The notes beneath the pieces are model-generated. The model was not told where the DNA came from and did no database searches. It saw only the letters and a program-made list of their open reading frames with translations. The position numbers were made by a program, and so were the translations under genes. A stretch of DNA of 64,000 nt from Fimbriimonadaceae bacterium (GTDB lineage Bacteria; Armatimonadota; Fimbriimonadia; Fimbriimonadales; Fimbriimonadaceae): positions 620,001-684,000 of the forward strand of contig JALHNM010000001.1 of NCBI GenBank assembly GCA_022843485.1. The letters run 5' to 3'. Shown piece after piece: positions 43,269 to 52,565 of this stretch; the first letter of the stretch is position 1; each line of letters begins with the position of its first letter.

Positions 43269-44140
43269 TGGCCTTCGCTGCCACGGGTCCCCTCGGCCGC
43301 CGACGAAAGCTCGCCGACACCGTGTTCCGAGTCGTCTGCTTCGCCGCCGTCCTCGTGGCCTGTGCGTTCCTCGCCTACCTGCTCATTTCGATCGTGCGGG
43401 ACGGGATCGGCCGGATCCGTCCCGACTTCTTCACCAGCTTCTCGTCGCGCCGGCCGGAAGAGGCGGGGATCCGAGCCTCGATCTTCGGCACACTCTGGGT
43501 CATCGGCCTGACCGCGGCCGTCGCCGTGCCCGTCGGCGTGGCGGCCGCGATCTACCTCGAAGAGTTCAGCCCGAAGAACAACCGTTGGGTCTCGATGATC
43601 CAGCTGAACATCAACAACCTCGCGGGCGTGCCGTCCATCATCTACGGGCTGCTGGGTCTGGCCGTGTTCGTGCGGTTCTTCGCGCTCGAGCGGTCGGTCA
43701 TCGCGGGGGCCCTGACGATGAGCCTGCTGATCCTCCCGACGATCATCGTTGTCAGCCAGGAGGCGATCCGTGCCGTACCGTCCAGCTTCCGCGACGGGGC
43801 GCTCGCCCTCGGTGCGACGCCGTGGCAGACGATGCGCACCCAGACCCTCCGTATCGCCGTGCCCGGGATCATCACGGCGATCATCCTGAGCCTCTCCCGC
43901 GCCATCGGCGAGACGGCGCCCCTCATCACCATCGGCGCCGTGACCTTCATCGCGGCCGTGCCGGACGGGATCATGAGCAAGTTCACGGTGCTGCCGATCC
44001 AGATCTTCGACTGGACCTCGCGGCCCCAACCCGGGTTCCATACCGCCGCCGCCGCCGCGATCATCTGCCTGATGGTCGTGCTGCTCCTGCTGAACCTGGC
44101 GGCGATCGTCATCCGGGCTCGCACGCAACAACGCATCTAG
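43268..44140 (+). CDS. pstA: Phosphate ABC transporter permease PstA
   Basis: 290 residues with six membrane helices. Start overlaps the pstC stop (TAATG). FSPKNNRWVSMIQLNINNLAG, SIIYGLLG, VPSSFRDGALALGATPWQT (EAA-type loop) and SRAIGETAPLITIGA are typical PstA segments. No pstB ATPase follows; the next gene is an unrelated carbohydrate-binding-type protein. Confidence 0.94.
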   Translation: MAFAATGPLGRRRKLADTVFRVVCFAAVLVACAFLAYLLISIVRDGIGRIRPDFFTSFSSRRPEEAGIRASIFGTLWVIGLTAAVAVPVGVAAAIYLEEFSPKNNRWVSMIQLNINNLAGVPSIIYGLLGLAVFVRFFALERSVIAGALTMSLLILPTIIVVSQEAIRAVPSSFRDGALALGATPWQTMRTQTLRIAVPGIITAIILSLSRAIGETAPLITIGAVTFIAAVPDGIMSKFTVLPIQIFDWTSRPQPGFHTAAAAAIICLMVVLLLLNLAAIVIRARTQQRI

Positions 44141-44146
44141 CCGCCA

Positions 44147-44935
44147 ATGACGCCGACCCCGTACCTGTGCCGTCGCGCTCCGTGGCCCCTCACGGTCGAC
44201 GGTGACCTCACGAAACCGTGTTGGATTGCGGCGGAGCGCACGGGGCGGTTCGTCGACATGGCCTCGGGCGAGCCCGCAGTCCTGGACACCCAGGCGGCCC
44301 TCCTCTGGGACGACCGCGCCCTCTACGCGGCGTTCTGGGTTGCCGACCCCTACCCGACCGCTCGGCTGACCGACCGCGACTGCCTCATCTTTCAGGAGAA
44401 CGACGTCGAGGTCTTCGTGGCCGGCGACGACGCCTACTACGAGTTCGAGATGAACGCCCTGGGGACGGTCTACGAAGTGTTCTTCATCTGGAAGGACGCG
44501 TACCACCGGTTCGACCCGAACGAGTTCGACGTCCACCGGCGGGACGTCGGGCTGTTCGGCGGCAACTTCGACCGCACCGAGACCCACTTTTGGCGCGGCA
44601 CCCACCCGCGAGGGCTGCGGTGGGCGTTCCTGGATTGGGACCTCCCCGGCCTTGAGACCGCCGTCCAAGTCCAGGGTCGCTTGAACTCTGTCGACAACCC
44701 GTCCGAGGGCTGGACGGCGGAGGTCGCCTTCCCATGGGCCGGGCTCGCACCGCTCAGCGGCGACCGGCCGTTTCCGCCGCGAGACGGCGACGAACTCCGC
44801 GTGTTCCTGGGCCGCTTCCAGAAGATCCGCGCGGGAGGCACCGAAGTCCAGGCCGCCTGGTGCGCCACTCCCCACGGCACCTACGACACCCACCTCCCCG
44901 AGAAGTTCACGCCCGTGCGGTTCGTGGCTGGTTGA
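44147..44935 (+). CDS. CBM9-like carbohydrate-binding domain protein
   Basis: 262 residues, no signal peptide. The single domain follows the CBM9_1 pattern: LTVDGDLTKPCWIAAERTG, LLWDDRALYAAFWVADP, NDVEVFVAGDDAYYEFEMN and GWTAEVAFPWAGL. In extracellular enzymes this fold binds sugars; stand-alone cytosolic versions are common in this type of genome but uncharacterised. Six nt after pstA, yet no functional link is evident. Confidence 0.85.
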   Translation: MTPTPYLCRRAPWPLTVDGDLTKPCWIAAERTGRFVDMASGEPAVLDTQAALLWDDRALYAAFWVADPYPTARLTDRDCLIFQENDVEVFVAGDDAYYEFEMNALGTVYEVFFIWKDAYHRFDPNEFDVHRRDVGLFGGNFDRTETHFWRGTHPRGLRWAFLDWDLPGLETAVQVQGRLNSVDNPSEGWTAEVAFPWAGLAPLSGDRPFPPRDGDELRVFLGRFQKIRAGGTEVQAAWCATPHGTYDTHLPEKFTPVRFVAG

Positions 44936-45004
44936 AGCCAGGCGGGACCTGGCCCTCCCAGCCCCAGGCTCGCGAACCAAGGCTTGCCAAACTCCGTCCA
45001 CACC

Positions 45005-45943
45005 ATGGTGCAGACGACCCTTCGTTGGGGCATAGTCCTTGGCCTCGCCCTTGTGGCAGCAGGCTGTAGCGGCCCATCACGGATCGGGTACGAGCCGGCG
45101 CGCCCGAGCGGCTCTGTGGCCGAGTCGAAGGGACCGGTAGAGACGAACTCCCCCGTAGCCCCTTCCCGACCCGGGGCCAAGCGGCCGGAGCCGCCGGCGA
45201 GGATGAAGTTCCGGCCGGGGACGTTCGACGTGAAGGCGCCGAAGTCGGATGGGTGGTCGGAGGCGAGTTCGGACCTCGTCGAGTTGGGGAGGCGGATGGA
45301 CCAAGCGATGCTGGGGCTGCGCGAGGTGCGGGCCGCGGTACAGGCGAACTACGAGGTCCGGGGCGACCAACTCAGCGGCCGGGCGGCCTGGCGGATCCGA
45401 AACACCGACGTCTTCCATGTCGAGTACTACCTGCCCGAGACGAAGGGGACCCTCAACCGCCTCGTGAGCGACGGCACCAGCCGGGCCGAGTACTTCAGGA
45501 ACGAGTGGCGACGCCCCGTCCCGCCGCCCTCCGCGCCCCTCAGCGACCAAGCGGCGGCCGATTGGCCGCTCCAGTCGATGCGCCTGGCTTTGGGCACGTA
45601 CCTCGGCTCGCCCGGTCAATGGGAACGTGTGTTCAGCGCGTGGAAGGCGGGCAAGGGTGGCGTGAAGGCGACGGTCGAGCGACGCACCCAAACGGTTCGG
45701 GGCGAAGAGCGAACCGTGTTCCGGGTCCTCGCAACGACCTCGACCGGAGGCGCGACGACGACCGAGGTTCTGATCGACGGGAAGCGGTACCTCCCGGGGA
45801 GCCTCCGCTTCGACCGCACCCGCCCGGACGGGGCCAAGGACAGACTCATGTGGTCGATCGAGTGGGGCTTCGGCGGGAAACACGAGGCACGCGACTTCGC
45901 AGTCCCGGTGAACCTTTCCGCCCAGCCTTCGTCCTCCGGGTGA
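45005..45943 (+). CDS. Lipoprotein of unknown function
   Basis: 312 residues from the ATG at 45005 (one at 44984 would lengthen the leader). Lipobox LVAAGC. A Pro-rich linker follows, then a beta-rich region (VRAAVQANYEVRGDQLSGRA, WRIRNTDVFHVEYYLPET, TTTEVLIDGKRYLPGSLRFD) that looks like a LolA/LolB or outer-membrane-lipoprotein-sorting fold. This is a fold guess from strand pattern only. Confidence 0.75.
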   Translation: MVQTTLRWGIVLGLALVAAGCSGPSRIGYEPARPSGSVAESKGPVETNSPVAPSRPGAKRPEPPARMKFRPGTFDVKAPKSDGWSEASSDLVELGRRMDQAMLGLREVRAAVQANYEVRGDQLSGRAAWRIRNTDVFHVEYYLPETKGTLNRLVSDGTSRAEYFRNEWRRPVPPPSAPLSDQAAADWPLQSMRLALGTYLGSPGQWERVFSAWKAGKGGVKATVERRTQTVRGEERTVFRVLATTSTGGATTTEVLIDGKRYLPGSLRFDRTRPDGAKDRLMWSIEWGFGGKHEARDFAVPVNLSAQPSSSG

Positions 45944-45980
45944 CCCCCGGACGTCCAGTAGGGGTAGGAGACTCGCAAGG

Positions 45981-46967
45981 ATGCTGACACCCCTCGCCCT
46001 CGCCGCCCTCGCCGCACCCTCCGGTCAGGCCGTTCGCTTGGCCCCCGTCCGGACGTTCGACCAGTTCCGCGTCACAGCCCTCGCCGCCGCCCCCACCGGC
46101 GGCCGCATCGCTTTCGCGACCGAAGGCCGCGAGGTCGTCATGATGGACGCCTCCACCGGCCAAAGACTTAGGACAATGACCGGCCACCCGGACGCGGTCC
46201 TGTCCCTCTCGTTCAACCGGGCAGGCACACTCCTCGCTTCGGCCGACGCGACCGCCCGGATCTACCTCTGGGACGTCAAGACCGGGAAGAAGGTTCGGGA
46301 ATTCCCGCGGACGAAGGGGCATCAGCGGGGTATCAGCGCGATCGCGTTTTCGCCCGACGGGAGCCGGCTCGCGACGGTCGGGAACGACGACTCGATCCGC
46401 GTCTGGCGCACGAGCGGGGGCGACCCCGTGAAGGCGATCATAGGCAAGAACGACAACTTCTACGGCGTCGCATTCGGGCCGAACGGTGCGCTCCTGACGG
46501 GGACACTGAAGGACGGCCTACGGGTCTACTCGCCGGGCTCGTTCAACCTGTTCGCGACCTTGCCCGTCCCTGGCGGCCAGGGCGTCAACAACATCGCCCT
46601 CCACCCCATGGGGCTGTTCGCGGTCACGGCGGGACGTGACGGCCGGGCCACGTTGTTCGACGTCCGCGCCCGGCAGCGGCTGACCGGAATGCAAGGCCAC
46701 GGAGACTGGGTGATGGGCGCCGCGTTCTCGCCGAACGGGCGCTTTGTCGCGACGACCTCGAACGACGCGAACCTCATCCTCTGGAGCGTCGCCTCGCGAA
46801 GTCAAGTCGCCAAGCTCGACGGCCGGTCCTACGTGGGCTCTCCGGTCGCCTTCACGGGCGACGGGCGGTTCCTGGTCACCACGACCTCGGCCGACGCCGT
46901 CCAGATCTTCAGCGTGACGCCGCCCCAAGGGGCGGCCGCGCCGCCGACTGGCCGCCGCCGGCGGTAA
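45981..46967 (+). CDS. WD40-repeat beta-propeller protein
   Basis: 328 residues with about seven WD40-type repeats, for example MTGHPDAVLSLSFNRAGTLL, ATARIYLWDVKTGKK, ISAIAFSPDGSRLATVGNDD and MQGHGDWVMGAAFSPNGRF. A short hydrophobic N-terminus (LTPLALAALAAPSGQA) suggests export. Likely a protein-interaction scaffold. Arg-rich C-terminus. Confidence 0.9.
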   Translation: MLTPLALAALAAPSGQAVRLAPVRTFDQFRVTALAAAPTGGRIAFATEGREVVMMDASTGQRLRTMTGHPDAVLSLSFNRAGTLLASADATARIYLWDVKTGKKVREFPRTKGHQRGISAIAFSPDGSRLATVGNDDSIRVWRTSGGDPVKAIIGKNDNFYGVAFGPNGALLTGTLKDGLRVYSPGSFNLFATLPVPGGQGVNNIALHPMGLFAVTAGRDGRATLFDVRARQRLTGMQGHGDWVMGAAFSPNGRFVATTSNDANLILWSVASRSQVAKLDGRSYVGSPVAFTGDGRFLVTTTSADAVQIFSVTPPQGAAAPPTGRRRR

Positions 46968-47003
46968 GCCCGGTCGCCCAGCCTGCCCCATCCAGGGGCA
47001 GGC

Positions 47004-48050
47004 TCACTCTTCGATGAGGTACTCGGCGATGAGCGACGCCGTGTCGCGAAGGGCATCGATATGGGTGCGCTCGTAGCCGTGGCTCGTATCGACCCCTGGG
47101 CCGATCAGGGCGACTTGGGCCCGCCCACCGGCCGCCCAGTACGCGGTGCCGTCGCTGCCGTAGTGGGGGTAGACGTCGGGTCGGAGTTCGATCCCGGCCC
47201 GGTCGGCAACGATGCGGAGCCGGTCGCTCAGATCCTTGCTGTACGGGCCCCCGCTGTCCTTCAGGCAGATCGAGCAGGTGAGTTCGCTCCCGTTCTGACC
47301 TTCGCCTACGCAGGCCATATCGACCACGACGAGCTCCGCCAGGTCCTCGGGCAGCCCGTCCATTCCCCCGTGACCGACCTCCTCGAAGTTGCTGAAAAGC
47401 ACGTGCGTCTTCTGGCCTGGGCTCACCCCAGCGTCGCGAAGGGCCTTGATCGCGGTGACCACGCAGGCGACCGCCGCCTTGTCGTCGAGGAAGCGCGACC
47501 GCACGAACCCACTCGGCCCGGCTTCGAAGCGGGGGTCGAAGTAGACGAAGTCGCCGACCTCGATCCCGAGGAGCTGGGTCTCCTCTTTGGACTGCGTGCG
47601 CTCGTCGATCCGGACCTCAAGGGTCTGAGCGTCACGGGTCTTCGTCGTCGCCTCCTTGTTGACATGGACCGCACCGTTCGCGAGCACGATCGACCCGCGG
47701 TACTGGTTCCCTTTGCGAGTGTTGATGGTGACGCCTTCACTCTCGACCGACGGCCACATCACCCCGTTGAGCGCCGTGAGCCGGAGGCGACCGTTCGACT
47801 TGATCTCGGCCACCATCGCCCCGAGGGTGTCGATGTGGGCGGTCAGGGCTCGCGGCTGGTCCAGCTTGAACCCGTCCATGTTCGCGAGCAAGGCGCCTTT
47901 GGTCGTTCGCACGGCCTGGACCCCGAGGCTCTCGAGCTCGTTCTCGACGAACCCGACGGCCCAATCCGTGTCGCCGGTTGGGCTCGGCGTCTCGAGCAGA
48001 TCCTTCAGGAATCGCAGCAGGTAGTCGGTGGAGACCTCGAAACGCGGCAT
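47004..48050 (-). CDS. M42-family glutamyl aminopeptidase
   Basis: 348 residues. Zinc ligands: ALTAHIDTLGAMV (His-Asp), RFLDDKAAVACVVTA (bridging Asp), NFEEVGHGG (catalytic Glu), VVDMACVGEG, and HYGSDGTAYWAAG/GPGVDTSHGYERTH at the C-terminus. M42 enzymes form large tetrahedral peptide-degrading complexes in the cytosol. TAAACT on the minus strand ends 9 nt before the ATG, so the start looks leaderless. Confidence 0.93.
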   Translation of the reverse strand: MPRFEVSTDYLLRFLKDLLETPSPTGDTDWAVGFVENELESLGVQAVRTTKGALLANMDGFKLDQPRALTAHIDTLGAMVAEIKSNGRLRLTALNGVMWPSVESEGVTINTRKGNQYRGSIVLANGAVHVNKEATTKTRDAQTLEVRIDERTQSKEETQLLGIEVGDFVYFDPRFEAGPSGFVRSRFLDDKAAVACVVTAIKALRDAGVSPGQKTHVLFSNFEEVGHGGMDGLPEDLAELVVVDMACVGEGQNGSELTCSICLKDSGGPYSKDLSDRLRIVADRAGIELRPDVYPHYGSDGTAYWAAGGRAQVALIGPGVDTSHGYERTHIDALRDTASLIAEYLIEE

Positions 48051-48365
48051 CGCGGGGCTAGTTTAGCCGGATGGACACTTCAACGGTGGTCTCACACGGC
48101 GGTCCCCAAGCGAGTGAACCCGCGGGGTCGAACTCCTCGCCGCCTTCCAGCCGGGTTGAATCGACTAGGCCCCTTGCATGGCGTGAGCGAGGCCGATGGC
48201 AAGTGTTGGTACCCTCGGCGCCTCGGTATCCCGGAACCTCCCCACTGCGTGACCACCGAAGTGGCTGAGATCCCCCGGGTGGACTCTTGGCTTACGCCCA
48301 GGTGCCGAAGGTCGCCGACCCTTAGCTGTGTCGCCCATGAGTGCCTGATCCATAATCGACCGAAG
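48051..48365. other. 315-nt intergenic region, no gene seen
   Basis: Divergent space between the M42 peptidase and rimO. It holds the two outward promoters (TAAACT on the minus strand near 48062; CATAAT at 48351-48356 on the plus strand). Frames across it are open but have no plausible start or family similarity. No tRNA, SRP, RNase P or riboswitch consensus recognised. Confidence 0.6.
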
Positions 48366-49748
48366 ATGCCCAATCGAACTGAGAACGTCCGCATCGTGAC
48401 CCTCGGGTGTGCGAAGAACGAGGTCGATAGCGAGGAGATCGCGGGCGTCTTGCGGGGGGCGGGGTACTCGGTCGACGGGGCGGCGGAAGCCGGGGTCACG
48501 GTGATCAACACCTGCGGCTTCCTCGAGGCGGCGAAGGCAGAGTCGATCGCGGCGATCAAGAAGGCCGTCGCAGAGAAAGGCGCCGGCAAGGTGATCGTCG
48601 CCGGCTGCTTGGCCCAGCGCCTCGGTGAAGAGCTTCAAAGCCTCGCTCCCGGGGCGGACGCCTATGTCGGGGTCGGTCAGATGGGCCGCTTCGACGAGAT
48701 CGTCCGCGGCGTGTTCGGGCGGCGCGAGCCGCTCGTCGAGGTCGAGCCCCCTCACCACCGGTGGGCCGACGTGCCGACCCGGGCCCGCACCGGCCGACCA
48801 TGGAGCGCCTACCTCAAGGTCAGTGAGGGGTGCGACCATCGGTGCACGTTCTGCACGATCCCCAGCTTCCGCGGCGGCCACCAGAGCAAGCCCATCGAAC
48901 GGGTCCTCGCCGAGGCCCGCCACCTTTCCTCGACCGGCGCGCGCGAGCTCAACCTCATCGCCCAGGACGTCACGCAGTACGGTTACGACTTGTACCGTGA
49001 ATTCACCCTGCCACGACTCCTTCGGGAACTCGACGGCGTCGAGGGGGTCGAGTGGGTGCGGCTCCTCTACTTCTATCCGAACCGCCTGACCGACGAGGTG
49101 ATCGAGGCGATGTCCACGCTGCCGTCAGTGCTGCCCTACGTCGACATCCCGCTCCAGCACGTCCACCCCGACACGCTGCGCAGGATGAAGCGGCCGTGGG
49201 ACGGCGAGCGCTACCTCCGACTCCTCGAAAGGGTGCGGGCCGCGATGCCCGACGTCGCGATCCGGACGACCTTCATCGTCGGCTTCCCAGGCGAGACCGA
49301 GGCCGAGTTCCAGGCCCTCCTCGATTTCGTCCGGGAGGCCCGCCTCGACCGGGTCGGCGCGTTCACCTTCAGCCGCGAGCCGGGCACGCCCAGCCACGAC
49401 ATGCCCGGCCAGGTCCCGTTCCGAGTCAAGCGCGAGCGCTACGACCGGCTGATGCGGTTCCAACAGTCCGTCTCGCTCGAGAAGAACAAGGCCTGGGTCG
49501 GCCGCAGCTTGAAAGTGTTAGTGGACGAAGCGAAGGACGGCTGGATCGCGGGCCGTTCGTTCCGGGACGCCCCCGAGATCGACGGCTGGGTCTACGCCGA
49601 GGGGTTGAGCGCCCCCGGGGAGTTCGTCGAGGTCCAGGTCACCCGGGCCGAGCACCACGACCTCTACGGTCGGCTCACCAACGCCCCCGGCTCGCGCACG
49701 GCTGCCCTCCGGCCCCTCAGAATGGCCAGCCCCGCACCCCCCCGCTAA
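48366..49748 (+). CDS. rimO: Ribosomal protein S12 methylthiotransferase RimO
   Basis: 460 residues from the ATG at 48366. The N-terminal UPF0004 domain has three cluster cysteines (TLGCAKNEVDSE, NTCGFLE, AGCLAQ). The radical-SAM site SEGCDHRCTFCTIP has Cys156, Cys160 and Cys163. The C-terminal TRAM domain is present (SLKVLVDEAKDGWIAGRSF). LIAQDVTQYGYDLY favours RimO over MiaB. It adds a methylthio group to an Asp of S12. CATAAT ends 9 nt before the ATG. Confidence 0.95.
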   Translation: MPNRTENVRIVTLGCAKNEVDSEEIAGVLRGAGYSVDGAAEAGVTVINTCGFLEAAKAESIAAIKKAVAEKGAGKVIVAGCLAQRLGEELQSLAPGADAYVGVGQMGRFDEIVRGVFGRREPLVEVEPPHHRWADVPTRARTGRPWSAYLKVSEGCDHRCTFCTIPSFRGGHQSKPIERVLAEARHLSSTGARELNLIAQDVTQYGYDLYREFTLPRLLRELDGVEGVEWVRLLYFYPNRLTDEVIEAMSTLPSVLPYVDIPLQHVHPDTLRRMKRPWDGERYLRLLERVRAAMPDVAIRTTFIVGFPGETEAEFQALLDFVREARLDRVGAFTFSREPGTPSHDMPGQVPFRVKRERYDRLMRFQQSVSLEKNKAWVGRSLKVLVDEAKDGWIAGRSFRDAPEIDGWVYAEGLSAPGEFVEVQVTRAEHHDLYGRLTNAPGSRTAALRPLRMASPAPPR

Positions 49749-49753
49749 CCCCT

Positions 49754-49782
49754 CCCCCGGAGCGCGGGCTTTCAGCCCGCAC
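49754..49782. repeat. REP-like palindrome, family 2, copy 1
   Basis: CCCCCGGAGC then a hairpin GCGGGCT-TTC-AGCCCGC. The same sequence in inverse orientation occurs at 54990-55019. Lies 5 nt after the rimO stop. Confidence 0.8.
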
Positions 49783-49932
49783 CCTGGTCCGTGGCCTGTC
49801 CAGGCCGCAGGGCCTGGCTGGCACCCTTGTCCCCGAGGCCGCCCCCACTCAGGCCCATGGTCCTGCCCCCGTACGGGATCGGCACGAGTCGTGCCCCCGG
49901 AGGCCTCGGGCCGCCTGCGCCCGGTGACCACG

Positions 49933-50748
49933 ATGAACAGAACCCTATTCTTCGCACTCCTCCTCACGGCCTCGACGATCGCGTCGGCCCAAGTCCTCGG
50001 CGTCGCCGCTGCCGGTCCCAACGCCGTCAGCAACGCCGTCGCCCCTCGCCAAGACGTCTTCGTGCAAGACGGTTACACCAGCGGCGGGTCCGTCTTCGGG
50101 AGGGCCAGCTTCGAAGTCTGGAACGACGGCTGGATCCAGAACAACCAGGGCACCTTCGGCTGGACCGACGCCCTCGCCGTCGAGACTGGCAACGCCATCC
50201 ACATGAACCCCGACCGAGGCAAGGACGCGGCTGCCTTCTCGCGCTCGGTCTCGCTCAGCGACGTCTTCAGCTCGTCGAACAAGAACCTGAACTGGATCAT
50301 CGACACCGAGGACAACCATGGCGGTGCGCTCGAACTCCGCTACGGTGGCGGTCGGTGGATCGACGTCGCCGCTGGCCGGGCCCACGTGATGGTGCTCGAG
50401 CGGGGCGGGAACAGCAAGATCCGAGTCCACGGCGTCAAGCAGGACGGTTCGATCACGGCCAACTCGATCCTCGTCGATAAGTTCTCGACCTACGCCGATA
50501 CCGCTGCGGGCTTCTCGATCGAGACGACCGAGATCGGATCGGCCCAGGCCGTCCACGGGGTCGGCCTCGACCTCTCGGGCCTCGGTGAGAGCCGGCTGTA
50601 CGGCGTCCACATCGCCGTCGAAGGTTCGTACAACGGTCCGGACATCGTCGGTGTCGCCTCGCTGGAGGCTGTGCCGGAGCCGGCGACGATGCTCGCCCTC
50701 GGGGTGGGTGTTGCCGCCCTCGCCCGCAAGCGCCGCGCCCGGGCCTGA
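49933..50748 (+). CDS. PEP-CTERM sorting-domain protein
   Basis: 271 residues from the ATG at 49933. Signal peptide LFFALLLTASTIASAQ; C-terminal sorting signal VPEPATMLALGVGVAALARK with basic end RRARA. PEP-CTERM proteins are cleaved by an exosortase and sent to the envelope or matrix. The body is beta-rich (GGALELRYGGGRWIDVAAGR) without a recognised domain. The exosortase gene is elsewhere. Confidence 0.92.
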   Translation: MNRTLFFALLLTASTIASAQVLGVAAAGPNAVSNAVAPRQDVFVQDGYTSGGSVFGRASFEVWNDGWIQNNQGTFGWTDALAVETGNAIHMNPDRGKDAAAFSRSVSLSDVFSSSNKNLNWIIDTEDNHGGALELRYGGGRWIDVAAGRAHVMVLERGGNSKIRVHGVKQDGSITANSILVDKFSTYADTAAGFSIETTEIGSAQAVHGVGLDLSGLGESRLYGVHIAVEGSYNGPDIVGVASLEAVPEPATMLALGVGVAALARKRRARA

Positions 50749-50772
50749 CCCCTAGACCACACTCCAAAACCC

Positions 50773-50815
50773 TTGACGCCGCAGGTCGCCTCGATGGCGA
50801 TCCCTGCGGCGTCAA
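50773..50815. terminator. Bidirectional terminator
   Basis: Perfect 13-bp stem (TTGACGCCGCAGG and its complement) plus an inner 5-bp stem TCGCC/GGCGA. CCAAAACCC precedes it, giving a U-tract for the minus strand. It separates two convergent genes. Confidence 0.8.
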
Positions 50816-50837
50816 TCTCGAACCCGGTGCCCCTCGG

Positions 50838-52505
50838 TCAGTTCCCGGGCGGGGCGATGTAGGGAACGCGGCCGTTGATCGAGAAGTAGCGCCAGGCGGC
50901 CGTGGGGGTGGGGATGGGCCGGCCCCCAAGGCCCCTCGGGTCGAGGGCCTCGGCCTGCCGGATCGCGACCCGGGCCTCTTCGCTTTGTCGGGTCGCGAAC
51001 AGGGCCGCCGCCCGGACGTAGTGGGCGGGGGCGTACTCTGCCCCGGCCTTAACCGCTGCGTTCGCGCTCGTCACGGCGTCCGCGGCCTTACCGTCGAGCA
51101 ACCGAACCGCCGCAAGACCGGTATGTGCTTCGAACGACTCCGGCCGGGCCACCAAGGCCGCCTCGAACAGCGCCGCCGCGAGGTCACGCTGGTACTGGGC
51201 GTCCTCGGGCGCGGTCGAGGATTGGACCGCGAAGAACAGCGACTGGTTCGCCCGCTCGATGTAGGTGTCGTAGCTCGCCGGTTCGGCCAGGAGCGCCTCC
51301 TGGAACCGGCTCTCCGCCTGGTCGTACTGGCCGTCGAGGAAGTAGAGCGCGGAGAGGTTGTACTGGACCACGGGGCTCTGGCCCGCCAGACCCTGCAACT
51401 CGTTCGCCAAGTTCCCCATCGTCTTCGTGTCGTTCCGGCGAAGTGCGAGGTACGCCTGGGCCGTCTTGACGCCGACTCCGGTCGGGTCGCTCAGGATCGC
51501 CTCCTTCTCCATCTCCAGGGCCTGCCGCGTGTCCCCGGCGAAGACGTAGAGGATCGACTTGAGTGCGTAGACGTACCCGTCCGGCTCGCCGAACCGGTCG
51601 ACGTCCTTCATCGTCTGGGCGGCGTCCTTGATCCGGCCCGCCCGGATCTGGGCGTAGAGGAGCCGTGCGGCCACGGCGTTGTCCTTGGGCGTCTCGCGGA
51701 AGACGGGGGCCAGGATGGAGATCACTCGGGAGTACCGACCGGCGGCGAGCAGAGTGTCGGCGAGGGCGATGCGGTTCGCGGGGGTGGGCTCGCCGAGGGC
51801 CTCCACCGCAAGGTCGAGTGACTTCACGCGGGCCTCTGAGGCCGCTTTGAAGGCCGCCTTCAGCGTGACGAGGGTCTCCTTGCGGTCGTCGACCCCGCCC
51901 GCGAACGTCGAGAAGCCCCGGCGGAGATGGATCGCGCTCAGGAGGTCGAGCGGGGCCCGATCCTTCGGCGCGGCCTCGGCGGCGTCCTCGGCGAACTTCT
52001 GGGCCAGGTCGAAGACCCGAAGCCCCAGGTTCGCGCGCGCCATGAGCAGCCGAGCCCGGTTGTCGGTCGGGGCGATCTTGAGCGCCACCCGACCGGCCTG
52101 GATCGCGTCCGCCCATGCGCTGTTCGCGAGAAAGTCCTGGCCCCGCTCCAAGTGGAAGTCGACGCCCTTGCCCAGCCCGTTTTCGACCTTGAGGCTCAAG
52201 GTCTGGCGGGCCTGCTTGCCGTCCTGGTTGAACGCCGCGAAGGTCACCTTGAACTCGCCGTCCTTTTCCTGGAGCGTATCGACGGTGAACTCGTACGGGG
52301 TGCTCTCGTCCGTCCCCCTCAGGTCGTCGCCGACGTAGAACTCGACGCTCCGCACGAGCGAATCGGACTCGACGGTGATGCGGAAGGTGAACTCGCCCGC
52401 CACGACCTGGCCGTCCTTGACGTTCGAGCGGATCGTGATCGTCGCGAAGGCGAGGCTCGTCGCAAGGGCGGCGAGGGCGGTCAGGAGGGGCTTGGCAGTT
52501 CTCAT
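50838..52505 (-). CDS. Secreted Ig-like plus TPR-repeat protein
   Basis: 555 residues with a signal peptide (LLTALAALATSLAFA). An Ig/cadherin-type domain (about 20-100; VRSVEFYVGDDLRGTDESTP) is followed by at least ten TPR-like helical pairs (ANSAWADAIQAGRVALKIAP, QYDQAESRFQEALLAEPASY, AALFEAALVARPESFEAHTG). The end WRYFSINGRVPYIAPPGN is distinctive. Periplasmic scaffold by inference. Confidence 0.85.
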   Translation of the reverse strand: MRTAKPLLTALAALATSLAFATITIRSNVKDGQVVAGEFTFRITVESDSLVRSVEFYVGDDLRGTDESTPYEFTVDTLQEKDGEFKVTFAAFNQDGKQARQTLSLKVENGLGKGVDFHLERGQDFLANSAWADAIQAGRVALKIAPTDNRARLLMARANLGLRVFDLAQKFAEDAAEAAPKDRAPLDLLSAIHLRRGFSTFAGGVDDRKETLVTLKAAFKAASEARVKSLDLAVEALGEPTPANRIALADTLLAAGRYSRVISILAPVFRETPKDNAVAARLLYAQIRAGRIKDAAQTMKDVDRFGEPDGYVYALKSILYVFAGDTRQALEMEKEAILSDPTGVGVKTAQAYLALRRNDTKTMGNLANELQGLAGQSPVVQYNLSALYFLDGQYDQAESRFQEALLAEPASYDTYIERANQSLFFAVQSSTAPEDAQYQRDLAAALFEAALVARPESFEAHTGLAAVRLLDGKAADAVTSANAAVKAGAEYAPAHYVRAAALFATRQSEEARVAIRQAEALDPRGLGGRPIPTPTAAWRYFSINGRVPYIAPPGN

Positions 52506-52565
52506 CGGCTCAGGGACCCGTACGCGGGATTATGACGCCCCGCCCGCCCCAGAGATTCGGCGACC

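Noticed and set aside
47061-48365. Long N-terminal extension of rimO
   Set aside because: It runs antisense through the M42 peptidase; the ATG at 48366 gives the standard RimO N-terminus.
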